64,000 nucleotides of DNA, from positions 35,014 to 99,013 of the forward strand of contig NZ_JAAGVC010000019.1 in the NCBI RefSeq assembly GCF_010858045.1, in the 5' to 3' direction. Positions within the stretch are counted from its first letter, which is position 1. Every line of letters begins with the position of its first letter. Shown here one piece after another: positions 44,501-56,584 of this stretch. The translations under genes were made by a program, and so were the position numbers. Source of the DNA: Nocardia cyriacigeorgica (GTDB taxonomy: Bacteria > Actinomycetota > Actinomycetes > Mycobacteriales > Mycobacteriaceae). Below the pieces are notes generated by a model. That model made no database searches. It was not told the origin of the DNA and worked only from the letters and a program-made list of their open reading frames with translations.

Positions 44501-44887
44501 GGCAGCCACGGTCAGGCCGATCACCACGCCGGAATCCTTGACCATGTGCTGCACGCGGTCGGCGGGATAGTTCGGGTCGATCGGCACGAAGCCGGCGCCC
44601 GACTTGGCCACCGCCCAGACCGCCACCACCGACTCGATGGAGCGCGGGATGCCGACGGCGACCAGATCCTCCGGCCCGACCCCGCGCTCGATCAGCATCC
44701 GGGCCAGCCTGGTCGACCTGGCGTCCAGTTCGGCGTAGTCGAGCTGCCCACGGGTTGCCGAAGCGTCGGCGACGACGACCGCGCGACCGCCGGGGTTGGC
44801 CTCGACAGCGGCCGCCATCAGTTGCGGAAGCGTGGTTACCCTCGGCCGCCGGGTACGGGTCGGCCGTACACGAGCGGGACGAGTCAT
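32528..44887 (-). CDS. NRPS2: four-module nonribosomal peptide synthetase with TE
   Basis: This synthetase (4119 residues) reads, with approximate residues, A1 15-530, T1 (Ser~564), C1 620-1060, A2 1075-1590, T2 (~1622), C2 1680-2140, A3 2165-2710, T3 (~2746), C3 2800-3240, A4 3255-3770, T4 (~3806), TE 3870-4110 (GWSLGG; His in HDQM). My reading of the A codes is DALFVGGIMK, DVWDFILVSK and DLWHLILVSK for A1-A3, identical to NRPS3. A4 reads DFWNIGMVHK, a well-known threonine code. The product alone would be a tetrapeptide ending in Thr, released by the TE, perhaps by cyclisation. There is no C domain before A1 and no epimerase. An AGGAG site precedes the ATG. C2 and A3 carry small low-complexity insertions not found in NRPS3. 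Confidence 0.92.
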   Translation of the reverse strand: MTRPARVRPTRTRRPRVTTLPQLMAAAVEANPGGRAVVVADASATRGQLDYAELDARSTRLARMLIERGVGPEDLVAVGIPRSIESVVAVWAVAKSGAGFVPIDPNYPADRVQHMVKDSGVVIGLTVAAAAETLPGQVDWLIIDDEAGARRREQYSAEPITFADRVRQLRAEHPAYVIYTSGSTGLPKGVVVTQAGLSSFCDEQRERYRLTPDSRTLHFASPSFDASVLELLLALGGAGTMVVAAPTVYGGDELANLLRREGVTHAFITPAALASVDPAGLDELRVVVAGGEACPPDLVRRWVRPVADGTREFFNGYGPTETTIMTNISAALSPQDAVTIGGPIRAVTEYVLDERLTPVPTGVAGELYITGAQLARGYHERPGLTSQRFVANPFADNGSRLYRTGDLVRWTADGDLEYLGRNDFQVKIRGFRIELGEIDAVLGRHESVDFAVTVGHRLDTGATILAAYVHPAEGAEVDPAALLAFASNSLPAHMVPTSITVLDEIPLTPVGKLDRRALPTPRLQTTTFREPSGWAEQLVAEVFAELLGTEAPLGADDDFFELGGNSLIATQAAARLGAAVDARIAARVIFEAPTVAALAERLGAERGSGGRRALAPMPRPERIPLSPAQQRMWFLNQFDTESAANNIPFALRLTGALDLAALHAAIADVLDRHESLRTVYPASDGAGHQVILPVEQVLPELIAEPVSRDELPHWLAGRALTGFDVAAEVPLRIAVAELGADEHVLAVVVHHIAADGTSLAPLATDLVTAYLARITGAAPQWAPLPVQYADYTLWQRDVLGDEDDQESLAARQLAFWRQALAGIPDRIDLPADRPRPSRSSGRGATLNFAIDADTTTRLDGLANDAGASLFMVVHAAFAALLARLSGSADITIGTPVAGRGERELDGLIGMFVNTLVLRTEIDPRASFTELLAAVKETDLAAFAHTELPFERLVEALDPVRSQAHHPLFQVALFFQNMTAPALDLPGLSVEAIDFDGAAAKFDLQLTIAPLADGGMSAQFTYATDLFDEESVAEFAARLRRTLRAVADAPHRPIGDIDLLSMVERDRILHEWNDTRNLLTPELLLDGYRHAVAAHADAVALVYEGEELTYREFDERVNRLARLLIAQGVGAESLVGLAVRRSLDLVIGMYAIVAAGGAYVPLDPDHPAERIAHILDTAQPVAVVTTTRDAVDVPAGIPVLRIDAVDLERYAATPIRSSELLRPVRPDHPAYVIFTSGSTGRPKGVAVTHAAINNQIEWMLTAYPLGPDDVYLQKTATTFDVSLWGFFLPLRAGAKLVVATPDGHRDPAYVAETIATQRVTVTDFVPSMLTVFAAHTPPGSVPTLREVFVIGEALPPETVAAVRAISDAAVHNLYGPTEAAVSVTYWQADGAEQRSVPIGLPQWNTRVYVLDARLRPVPPGVAGELYLAGDQLARGYVRRPDLTADRFVANPFGAGERMYRTGDLVVWRGRGDDAVLDYLGRTDFQVKFRGQRIELGEIETALLAQPSVSQAVALVVPTALGDQLVAYAVAAPGERIDQQRLRAAVAETLPAYMVPATIVELAEFPLNPSGKLDRKALPEPEFETRAFRAPSTPVEEIVAGVFAEVLGVGRVGVDDDFFALGGNSLIATQAVSRLGAALGVRVPVRALFETPTVGALAATVESQTHGRRTIELGSIERPQRLPLSLAQRRMWFLNRFDQDAAVGSSAYNLPFALRLTGTLDVDALGAALADVVARHEVLRTVYPETPDGPVQVILPPGEGAPVLNVRSVDEADVPGAVYALASAPFDVTDEVPLRAVLLCVQDPSSQDRTAAEGTAGHGAAVASNARTYVLAVVVHHIAGDASSMAPLVRDVMIAYAARTAGMAPEWQPLPVQYADYALWQRAVLGAEDDTNSVAAQQIAFWREQLAGLPDVLDLPTDRPRPAVASMAGGKVPVAIDAETHAGLVALAREHNATLFMVVHTAFAVLLARLSASSDIAIGTPVAGRGERELDDLIGMFVNTVVFRTRVGGGATFTDLLAGQRDTDLRAFANADIPFERLVEVLNPPRSTAHHPLFQVGLSFQNVARAELELPGLAVSAVDADLDVSQFDLHLIIGDSYDESGTPTGLGGFFTYATDLFDESTVRGFADRLARVLAAVVQHPDAVVGDIDLLDAAERERVVREWNATEHALDGAATLAAILDSAVAAAPDRVALVADLPSVPASSGSARSADPAPADVATLTYRALDERVNRLARYLIAQGVGPETRVALALRRSIDLVVAMYAVTRAGGAYVPVDPDQPAERTGYILATAEPLCVLTNAEAGFDAVAAPVRTLDELALDVFDPAPITDADRLAPLRPEHTAYVIFTSGSTGRPKGVAVPHRAIVNQLQWKTTQFGLTGADVVLLKTAATFDLSVWEFWSAAACAGRLVIAAPDGHRDPAYLAELMADQRVSTLHVVPSMLDALVTAGLPGALRRVLAIGEALPAAPAQRVLREHPGVELFNLYGPTEAAVSITAHRVTRADQASVPIGGPEWNSRVYVLDARLRPVAPGVTGELYLAGAQLARAYIARPDLTAERFVANPFEPAARMYRTGDLAAWTRTGELEYRGRTDFQVKIRGFRIELGEVEAALLAVPGVAQAAVVARSDAHTGERLVAYLVPDSAQPADTMTGTRSRHHAEVSSSTEVDVAAVKSALSAALPSYMVPSAFVVLEALPRTVNGKLDRKALPEPEFRPREFRAPSTPTEEIVAGVFAEVLGAERVGADDDFFALGGNSLLATQVAARLGAALDARVPVRALFEASTVSGLAAEAARHAGSGRRALTPMPRPDDIPLSPAQQRMWFLNQFDTSSPVYNIPAAIRLTGELDTDALAAAITDLVARHEILRTTYPQTDDGPIQRVADAAPVAPTLRAVAESEIADAVREVVAAGFDVTRELPFRTALLRITPTDHVLVFVAHHISADGWSMGPLTRDLMLAYTARSGGSEPHWTPLPVQYADYSLWQREILGDEADPESLIATQTEYWRTALAGLPEELPLPADRPRPAVASYRGETFAVDLDAELHAGLERVAAEHDATLFMVVHAALAVLLARLSGSSDIAVGTPVAGRGEAELDELIGMFVNTLVLRTEVDSAAGFDALLREVRGTDVAAFGHADVPFERLVELLDPARSTARHPLFQVMLTFQNLGRTEFALPGLTVSAVDLDDAVAKFDLQVTIAEQPGASGMSAVFTYATDLFDAATVRTFADRFQRVLAAVAADASTVVGEIDLLAPGERERVLHAWNAPGAWVPGTTLPALIAEQAWRRPDAVALRAGAVALTFGELQRRANRVARALIARGAGPETLVAVAVERTEELPVALLGVLTAGAAYLPIDATYPAQRLEFMLDDAAPVCVLTTAAERERVPVGERAVVLLEDAASYSDARIDDTDRLAPLRPDNLAYVIYTSGSTGVPKGVGVTHRNVVELFANTQPQFGFGAADVWTLFHSYAFDFSVWELWCALTHGGSVVVVDYLTSRSPEQLRELLIRERVTVLNQTPSAFYQLAEADREADGELALRYVIFGGEALDSRRLARWYERHPMDAPRLVNMYGITETTVHVSFLSLDEHTADRPGLIGRALPGLAARVLDDRLHPAPVGVPGEIHVSGAQLTRGYLGRPGLTATRFVADPFGAPGSRMYRTGDVGRWRDAPASLEYAGRSDQQVQLRGFRIELGEIEAALLRCPGVGHAVATVRADAVAGERLIGYVVPAPGATLAPAQLRGQVGEFLTGYMVPDAFVVLDALPLTPNGKLDRRALPAPEFTGATDFRAPETELEQTVAEVFADLLGATRVGLDDDFFSLGGNSLLATRAVARLRAATGVPVAVQWLFTDATVAGLAARLHAPAPELDAGAALDVLLPLRAGGEAEPLFCVHPMYGLAWSYAGLAGHMPDEVPLYGLQSPALSGEGELPETLAELARRYLSEIRTVQPHGPYRLLGWSLGGVLAHAIATELQAAGEQVSLLAMLDSHPDPDVAGFRAAVREALSELGLGTDVLGDGDDIYDLSDEALATLHAMIPAELLALTPERLRRVYRGAVRSAELISGYRPGVFDGTVEYFSASVPHPRQLTGGPRAADWQRYVSGSVVDHPIPVNHDQMTSPAALDVIGPRLAALLDQAD
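41361..41530 (-). repeat. Near-identical copy of 28741-28910 (A2 domains of NRPS2 and NRPS3)
   Basis: This is the partner of the 170-base repeat in NRPS3, with about eight differences by eye. It encodes the start of the second adenylation domain (region before the TSGSTG loop). Confidence 0.8.
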
Positions 44888-45141
44888 CCGCGGTGGCTCC
44901 TATGGCATCCGCTGATACCGATCACCGCGGACCGCCGCTCATGAGTCAGTCGCCCCCCGACTGCGCCAATCATGAAAGTCTGCCCACCTAGCTGTCGAAA
45001 CACGTCTTCGCCAGGCTTCCAGCGCTTCTGCCCATTCGCCAAACCGATATGCTGTGGCACTTATCACAAGCCTTGCCCACCTGCACCGACCCGAGTTATC
45101 GGGGCAAGAATTCATGGGGCATTCACCAATGCTGGCAAGTA

Positions 45142-45157
45142 CTGGTCACATGACCAG
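45142..45157. promoter_or_regulatory. Inverted repeat, possible operator upstream of NRPS2
   Basis: Perfect 7-bp arms CTGGTCA and TGACCAG flank two bases, about 255 bases upstream of the NRPS2 start and 93 bases past the NRPS1 stop. The size suits a dimeric regulator, but the assignment is speculative. Confidence 0.35.
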
Positions 45158-45203
45158 CTAATTCCTCGCGTATGGCGTCGAGCCGCACGCGCACCGACCG
45201 GTA

Positions 45204-45237
45204 CGACCGGTGGGCGCGCGAACGCACCCACCGGTCG
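45204..45237 (-). terminator. Strong hairpin downstream of NRPS1
   Basis: Perfect 11-bp arms (CGACCGGTGGG/CCCACCGGTCG) with a 12-base loop lie 12 bases past the NRPS1 stop codon. There is no T-tract. The position indicates an intrinsic terminator or RNA-stabilising stem ending the NRPS1 transcript. Confidence 0.6.
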
Positions 45238-45249
45238 CCAGGAATGTGC

Positions 45250-52629
<7,380 letters not shown>

Positions 52630-52719
52630 TCGAGTGCATTCACCTCTCGCGTAAAGCCAGAACCCGGCCCTGCCCCGAGAACCAGGGCGTCGTCAGCCCG
52701 GGCCGGCGCGGTCCGGGCC

Positions 52720-52751
52720 ATCATATAAGGGCGTGTGACAGTGCCACGCCC
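52720..52751 (-). promoter_or_regulatory. NRPS1 promoter with inverted-repeat operator
   Basis: On the minus strand TATGAT (52725-52720) is a good -10 box, but no -35 box stands at the right distance. That space is filled by an inverted repeat (GGGCGTG at 52729-52735, CACGCCC at 52745-52751, 9-base spacer). The predicted transcript starts near 52713, about 84 bases before the NRPS1 ATG. The arrangement suits control by a dimeric regulator, most simply the adjoining LuxR-type protein. Confidence 0.5.
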
Positions 52752-52825
52752 GCTGCATCGGTTGCCCCCGGTATATCGGGACGGCCCATCCGATGTTGCA
52801 GTACTACCCGTTCTGATGAACCACG

Positions 52826-53809
52826 TCACAGCCAACCGCGGCGGATGGCCTGCACCCCCGCCTGGAATCGGGTGCTGGCGCCGAGACGCTCCAGCAGCCG
52901 CGCTGTCCGGCGCACCACCGTGCGCCGGGACATGCCGAGCCTGCGGGCGATGGTGTCGTCGGTGGCGCCGAGGCCCATCAGGGTCAGAATGGCGCGATCG
53001 CGTTCGTCGAGATCGGTGGCGGCCGGATGCACCGAGATCGGCGCGGCCAGCGACCACAGCACGTCGAAGGTCTTGACCAGCAGTTCGAGGCCGGGTGAGC
53101 GGGTGATACGCAGGCCCATCGGATCCGAGCGACGTTCGTCGGCATGCAGCACCAGACTGGCGCGCTCGTCGTCGGCGACGATCAGCTTGAACGGCGGCTC
53201 GGGCAGCGTGCGGGCACTCGCGCCGCGGGCATTGGTGGCCAGAGCGTGCCGCAGCCGCTCACCATCCTGATAGATGGTGTCCTGGTAAAGAGTGCGGTAG
53301 CGGATACCGTCGCCGATACGCGACTGTTTGAGCTCGAACAGGCGACGTTCGCGTTCCACATCGCTGAGGAACGGTCCGCGTTCGATCACCTTGACCGTGC
53401 GCCGCGCGTTGACCTGGAGTTCTTCGAAATCCGCCAGCATTTCCAGGCGCTCGTACACCGGCACCACCACGCCCGCCCCGCGTGGTGAGCGGCGCACCGA
53501 GCGGAAGGTCTGGCTCAGCCGCGCGGCAGCGGCGTGCATGGTGGCGATTTCCTGCTGACGGCGTCTGGCCTCGGCTTCGGACAGCGCTTCGGGTGCGTGC
53601 GCGTCCCAGACCGGAGTGCCGTCGTTCTCGGTGAGGCGCACCGCGGCCTGCACCTCGCAGAGCCGATCGAGCGCACACCGGGCCTGCGCCTCGGAGACGT
53701 CGAGATGGTCGGCGATATCGGCGAGCCGGGACCGGGGATGGTGGACCAGCAGCGCGTACAACCTGCCGTGCAGCGATCCGGGTTCGAATATGTCGGCCAA
53801 TTCGGTCAT
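52826..53809 (-). CDS. LuxR-type helix-turn-helix regulator (NRPS locus)
   Basis: This 327-residue protein ends in a LuxR-type DNA-binding domain (about 268-327): LDERDRAILTLMGLGATDDTIARRLGMSRRTVVRRTARLLERLG. The N-terminal region (about 10-60, LYALLVHHPRSRLADIADHLDVSEAQARCALDRL) looks like a winged-helix of the TrmB type, a combination common in actinomycete secondary-metabolite regulators. The ATG at 53809 has an AGGTG site upstream; the frame extends 17 codons further without a better start. It is directly upstream of NRPS1 on the same strand and is the likely pathway regulator. No receiver domain is present. Confidence 0.85.
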   Translation of the reverse strand: MTELADIFEPGSLHGRLYALLVHHPRSRLADIADHLDVSEAQARCALDRLCEVQAAVRLTENDGTPVWDAHAPEALSEAEARRRQQEIATMHAAAARLSQTFRSVRRSPRGAGVVVPVYERLEMLADFEELQVNARRTVKVIERGPFLSDVERERRLFELKQSRIGDGIRYRTLYQDTIYQDGERLRHALATNARGASARTLPEPPFKLIVADDERASLVLHADERRSDPMGLRITRSPGLELLVKTFDVLWSLAAPISVHPAATDLDERDRAILTLMGLGATDDTIARRLGMSRRTVVRRTARLLERLGASTRFQAGVQAIRRGWL

Positions 53810-53896
53810 CGGGCGCACCTCGCGGTGGGCCGATGGTCCGGAGATCCGGGCGAGCGCCAATGTCTCAATTGTCCAGGAGAAGGGGTCGCGGCCGGA

Positions 53897-54772
53897 TCAG
53901 TGCGACGACGGGCCCCACTCCATGGGCACGCCCTTGGACGCCAGGTACGGAATCGGGTCGATCTTGGCGCCGCCCTGATCCCAGATCTCCAGGTGCAGGT
54001 GCGGGCCGGTGGACTGGCCGCGGTTGCCGACGGTGGCGATGACGTCACCGGCGTTCACTCGCTGCCCGGCCTGCACGAACATGTCGTTGACGTGGCCGTA
54101 CACGGCGGTGGTGCCGTCGTCCTGGAGGATGCGGACCCAGAGCCCGAAGCCCGAGGCCGGGCCGGCCTCGACGACGGTGCCGCTGCTGACGGAGTGGATC
54201 GGGGCGCCGAGCGCGTCGGCGAAGTCGATGCCGTAGTGCATCGCGCCCCAGCGGCTGCCGTAGGAGGAGCTGATCGCGCCGGCGACGGGGCGAACGGCGG
54301 GCGCCGGGGCCACCTGCTGCTGGAGATCCTTGAGCACCTGCTCGGCATGGGCCAGCGGGCCCGCGATCTCCGGCGGCAGACCGCCGAGTCCGAACGGGGC
54401 GGCGACCGGAGCGGGCGCGGCGATCGGAGCGGCCACGGGGGTGGCGGCATCGGCGACCGGTGCGGGCGCGGCGGGCGCTTCGGCGGCGGGGGCCTCGGCG
54501 GCAGGCTCGGCGAACGAAACGGGCGCGACCTCGTGGTCGGCGTCGTTGTCATTGTGCGAACCGGGAAGCAACGGCGACGCGTAGGCGATGGCCGGAGCGA
54601 TCTGGGAGGCGGTGCCGATCAGCGCGCCGGCGGCGACGGCGGCGGTGGCCGCGGCCTTCACCCGTTCGACCCGACCGGCTTCGGCGCGGTGCCGCGTCGG
54701 CCGGCCCTCGACACCATCGCCGAGAAGGCTGGAGACGGTAACGGAACTGGGGCCTACTCGGTGCTGCGGCAA
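53897..54772 (-). CDS. M23-family (LytM) peptidase, secreted
   Basis: This 291-residue protein has an N-terminal hydrophobic export segment (about 38-66), a proline/alanine-rich linker (85-130) and a C-terminal LytM peptidase domain. The zinc ligands are His179 and Asp183 in MHYGIDF and His260 in the HLH motif, with His258 catalytic. Such enzymes cut peptidoglycan cross-bridges. The start is uncertain: a TTG at 54772 follows AGGACGAAGC, and in-frame GTG codons lie further in. It is upstream of the LuxR-type regulator but 87 bases away and probably transcribed alone. Confidence 0.82.
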   Translation of the reverse strand: MPQHRVGPSSVTVSSLLGDGVEGRPTRHRAEAGRVERVKAAATAAVAAGALIGTASQIAPAIAYASPLLPGSHNDNDADHEVAPVSFAEPAAEAPAAEAPAAPAPVADAATPVAAPIAAPAPVAAPFGLGGLPPEIAGPLAHAEQVLKDLQQQVAPAPAVRPVAGAISSSYGSRWGAMHYGIDFADALGAPIHSVSSGTVVEAGPASGFGLWVRILQDDGTTAVYGHVNDMFVQAGQRVNAGDVIATVGNRGQSTGPHLHLEIWDQGGAKIDPIPYLASKGVPMEWGPSSH

Positions 54773-54876
54773 AGCTTCGTCCTAGCGTCCGATGAACAAT
54801 GGTCACGGATGCCGATCCCGGTGCCGACCGTTCGAGTAACGATCTGCCGGAACCGAGCGAAATAACGTTTCGGCAT

Positions 54877-54918
54877 CCGTCGTGACGGGAACTCTACCCC
54901 GTCGTGACCATTTCGCAA
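54877..54918 (-). promoter_or_regulatory. M23 peptidase promoter with flanking direct repeat
   Basis: On the minus strand TTGCGA (54918-54913), a 16-base spacer and TAGAGT (54896-54891) form a good promoter, about 120 bases before the coding start. A 10-base direct repeat CCGTCGTGAC (54877-54886 and 54899-54908), 22 bases apart, brackets the -10 box and could bind a regulator to one face of the DNA. Confidence 0.45.
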
Positions 54919-55002
54919 CCTTCGGTGCCGTTTCAGTCACGTATGTGCGGAAAATTGCAGGTCAGGCGCGTCCGCGAACGGTAACGGCGGCAGACTCGAA
55001 CC

Positions 55003-56049
55003 GTGATCATCGACGATATCGACGTGCCGATCGTGCTCGCCCCGATGGCGGGCGGGCCCTCAACTCCCGAACTCACCGCCGCCGTCGCCGAGGCCGGCGG
55101 ATTCGGCGTACTGGCCGCCGGGTACCTCACCGCGGCCACCCTCGCCGAACGCATCGCCGCCACCCGCGCGGCCACCGCGAAGCCGTTCGGGGTGAATCTG
55201 TTCGTCCCGAGCCCGCCGACCCCACCGGCCGCGTTCGCCGGATATCTGGATCGGCTGCGCGCACGATTCCCGCTGGGCGAGCCGGCCCACGACACCGACG
55301 ACTGGGAAGCCAAGCTCGATCTGCTCAGCGCCGACCCGGTCGCGGTGGTCGGCTTCGCTTTCGGCTGCCCTTCGGCGGCGGAGGTGGCGCGCCTGCACGA
55401 GGCGGGCTCGGAGGTGTGGGTGACGGTCACCTCGCCCGCCGAGGCCGCGATCGCGGTCGAGGCCGGCGCCGACGTCCTCATCGCCCAGGGCGCGGAGGCG
55501 GGCGGGCATCGCGCCACCTTCGTCGACCGGATCGCCGACGATGCCGTCGACCCGTTGGGCCTGCTGGCCCTGCTGCAACTGCTCACCGCCGCGACGGATC
55601 GTCCGATCGTCGCCGCGGGCGGCATCGCCACCGGCGCGGGCATCGCCGCCGCACTCGCCGCGGGAGCGAGCGCCGCTCAGCTGGGGACCGCGTTCCTGCG
55701 CTGCCCGGAGGCGGGCACCAATCAACTCCTGCGCGCCGCCATCGGCACCGATACCCCGACCATGCTCACCCGCGCGTTCACCGGTCGACGCGCACGCGGC
55801 CTGCGCAACCGCTTCCTCACCGACTTCACCGCCGACGCTCCCGTCGCCTACCCGGAGATCCACTACGCCACAGGGCCGTTGCGCGCCGCCGCGCGAGCGG
55901 AGGGCGATGCCGACGCGGTGAACCTCTGGGCCGGCCAAGCACATTCGCTGACCAGGCAGCTTCCGGCCGGCGAGCTGGTCGCGGCGCTGGCCGCCGAAAC
56001 GAAAACCGCGCTGGAATCGGCACTTTCACGGCGAATCCAGTCTTGTTGA
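55003..56049 (+). CDS. Nitronate monooxygenase-family FMN protein
   Basis: This 348-residue TIM-barrel flavoprotein has the start APMAGG, the GCPS and GAEAGGHR motifs with the catalytic-type His169, and a phosphate-binding AAGGIATGAGIAAAL segment followed by GAQLGTAFLRCPE-like residues. Class I nitronate monooxygenases oxidise toxic alkyl nitronates with FMN and oxygen; some relatives are enoyl reductases. It starts at a GTG with no ribosome-binding site, and CAGACT (54991-54996) could be a -10 box for a leaderless message. It is divergent from the M23 gene. Confidence 0.85.
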   Translation: MIIDDIDVPIVLAPMAGGPSTPELTAAVAEAGGFGVLAAGYLTAATLAERIAATRAATAKPFGVNLFVPSPPTPPAAFAGYLDRLRARFPLGEPAHDTDDWEAKLDLLSADPVAVVGFAFGCPSAAEVARLHEAGSEVWVTVTSPAEAAIAVEAGADVLIAQGAEAGGHRATFVDRIADDAVDPLGLLALLQLLTAATDRPIVAAGGIATGAGIAAALAAGASAAQLGTAFLRCPEAGTNQLLRAAIGTDTPTMLTRAFTGRRARGLRNRFLTDFTADAPVAYPEIHYATGPLRAAARAEGDADAVNLWAGQAHSLTRQLPAGELVAALAAETKTALESALSRRIQSC

Positions 56050-56066
56050 CAACGACTTTCGTTTAG
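56048..56066 (+). promoter_or_regulatory. Fur/Zur-like box before the SCO5389-family gene
   Basis: The sequence TGACAACGACTTTCGTTTA contains the inverted repeat AACGA/TCGTT around CTT and resembles actinobacterial Zur or Fur boxes. It lies directly upstream of TAGAAT (56064-56069), a plausible -10 box about 40 bases before the ATG, and overlaps the stop codon of the monooxygenase gene. Confidence 0.35.
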
Positions 56067-56105
56067 AATCGAGTCGCCGATCGCAGCAACCGACAGGAGA
56101 GCGCT

Positions 56106-56498
56106 ATGTCCCTCGATGTCCCCACCGCACTGCTCGAACGCGCCGAACGAGGCGAGGTAGACGACGCCGAATTCGTCGAATGTGTCAAGAACTCCCTGCC
56201 CTACGCCTGGGAAGTGGTCAGCCGGGTGGCCGGTGAATTACACGAGGGCACCGCCGAATTCGCCGACAACGAGGTTCCCCCGCCGGACGAGGTGGCCCGC
56301 GGTCAACTGCTGCGCGCACTCGCCTCGGACGCGATCCGCGGCGGCTTGGAACGGCATTTCGGGGTGAAGCTGGCCTTCCAGAACTGCCACCGGGTAGCGG
56401 CCTTCCCGCTGGCGGCCGTCGGCGGCGAGACCTACACGCGGTTCATCAGCACCCGCGCGCAGCTGCTCAACCAGAGCCCGGAACTGCGTAACTGCTAG
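56106..56498 (+). CDS. SCO5389-family protein of unknown function
   Basis: This 130-residue soluble protein resembles the actinobacterial SCO5389 family. Recognisable blocks are MSLDVPTALLERAERGEVD, SLPYAWEVVSRVAGEL, DNEVPPPDEVARGQLLRALASDAIRG and LAFQNCHRVAAFPL. There is no signal peptide or membrane segment and no known catalytic motif. Two cysteines (Cys56 region aside, mainly the FQNCHR site and the C-terminal NC) are notable. An AGGAGA site precedes the ATG. It is convergent with the acyl-CoA ligase gene. Confidence 0.75.
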   Translation: MSLDVPTALLERAERGEVDDAEFVECVKNSLPYAWEVVSRVAGELHEGTAEFADNEVPPPDEVARGQLLRALASDAIRGGLERHFGVKLAFQNCHRVAAFPLAAVGGETYTRFISTRAQLLNQSPELRNC

Positions 56499-56538
56499 CC
56501 GCTTTCCTTCGTATACGGTGTGCCAGCGCCGTACACAG

Positions 56539-56571
56539 CGAACGGCCCGCTCGATTCGAGCGGGCCGTTCG
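56539..56571. terminator. Strong bidirectional terminator hairpin
   Basis: A perfect 15-bp stem (CGAACGGCCCGCTCG and its complement) with a 3-base loop lies between the convergent SCO5389-family and acyl-CoA ligase genes. It is the strongest hairpin in the window. Confidence 0.85.
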
Positions 56572-56584
56572 TCGTGAAGCAGCG

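Larger units (their letters stand above)
44888..45249. other. NRPS1-NRPS2 intergenic region (362 bases, no gene)
   Basis: This AT-richer gap contains a strong hairpin next to the NRPS1 stop and a 16-base inverted repeat at 45142-45157 (CTGGTCA/TGACCAG, 2-base spacer). It leaves ample room for an NRPS2 promoter, although I could not fix a convincing -35/-10 pair. No coding potential was seen on either strand. Confidence 0.5.

Noticed and set aside
32603..44944. Long plus-strand open frames opposite NRPS2.
   Set aside because: Same antisense effect; composition mirrors the third-position G/C of the NRPS codons and no start signals fit.
54773..55002. Possible cyclic-di-AMP (ydaO-type) riboswitch before the M23 peptidase gene.
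   Set aside because: This class often precedes actinobacterial cell-wall hydrolases, but its conserved core segments are not present on either strand.
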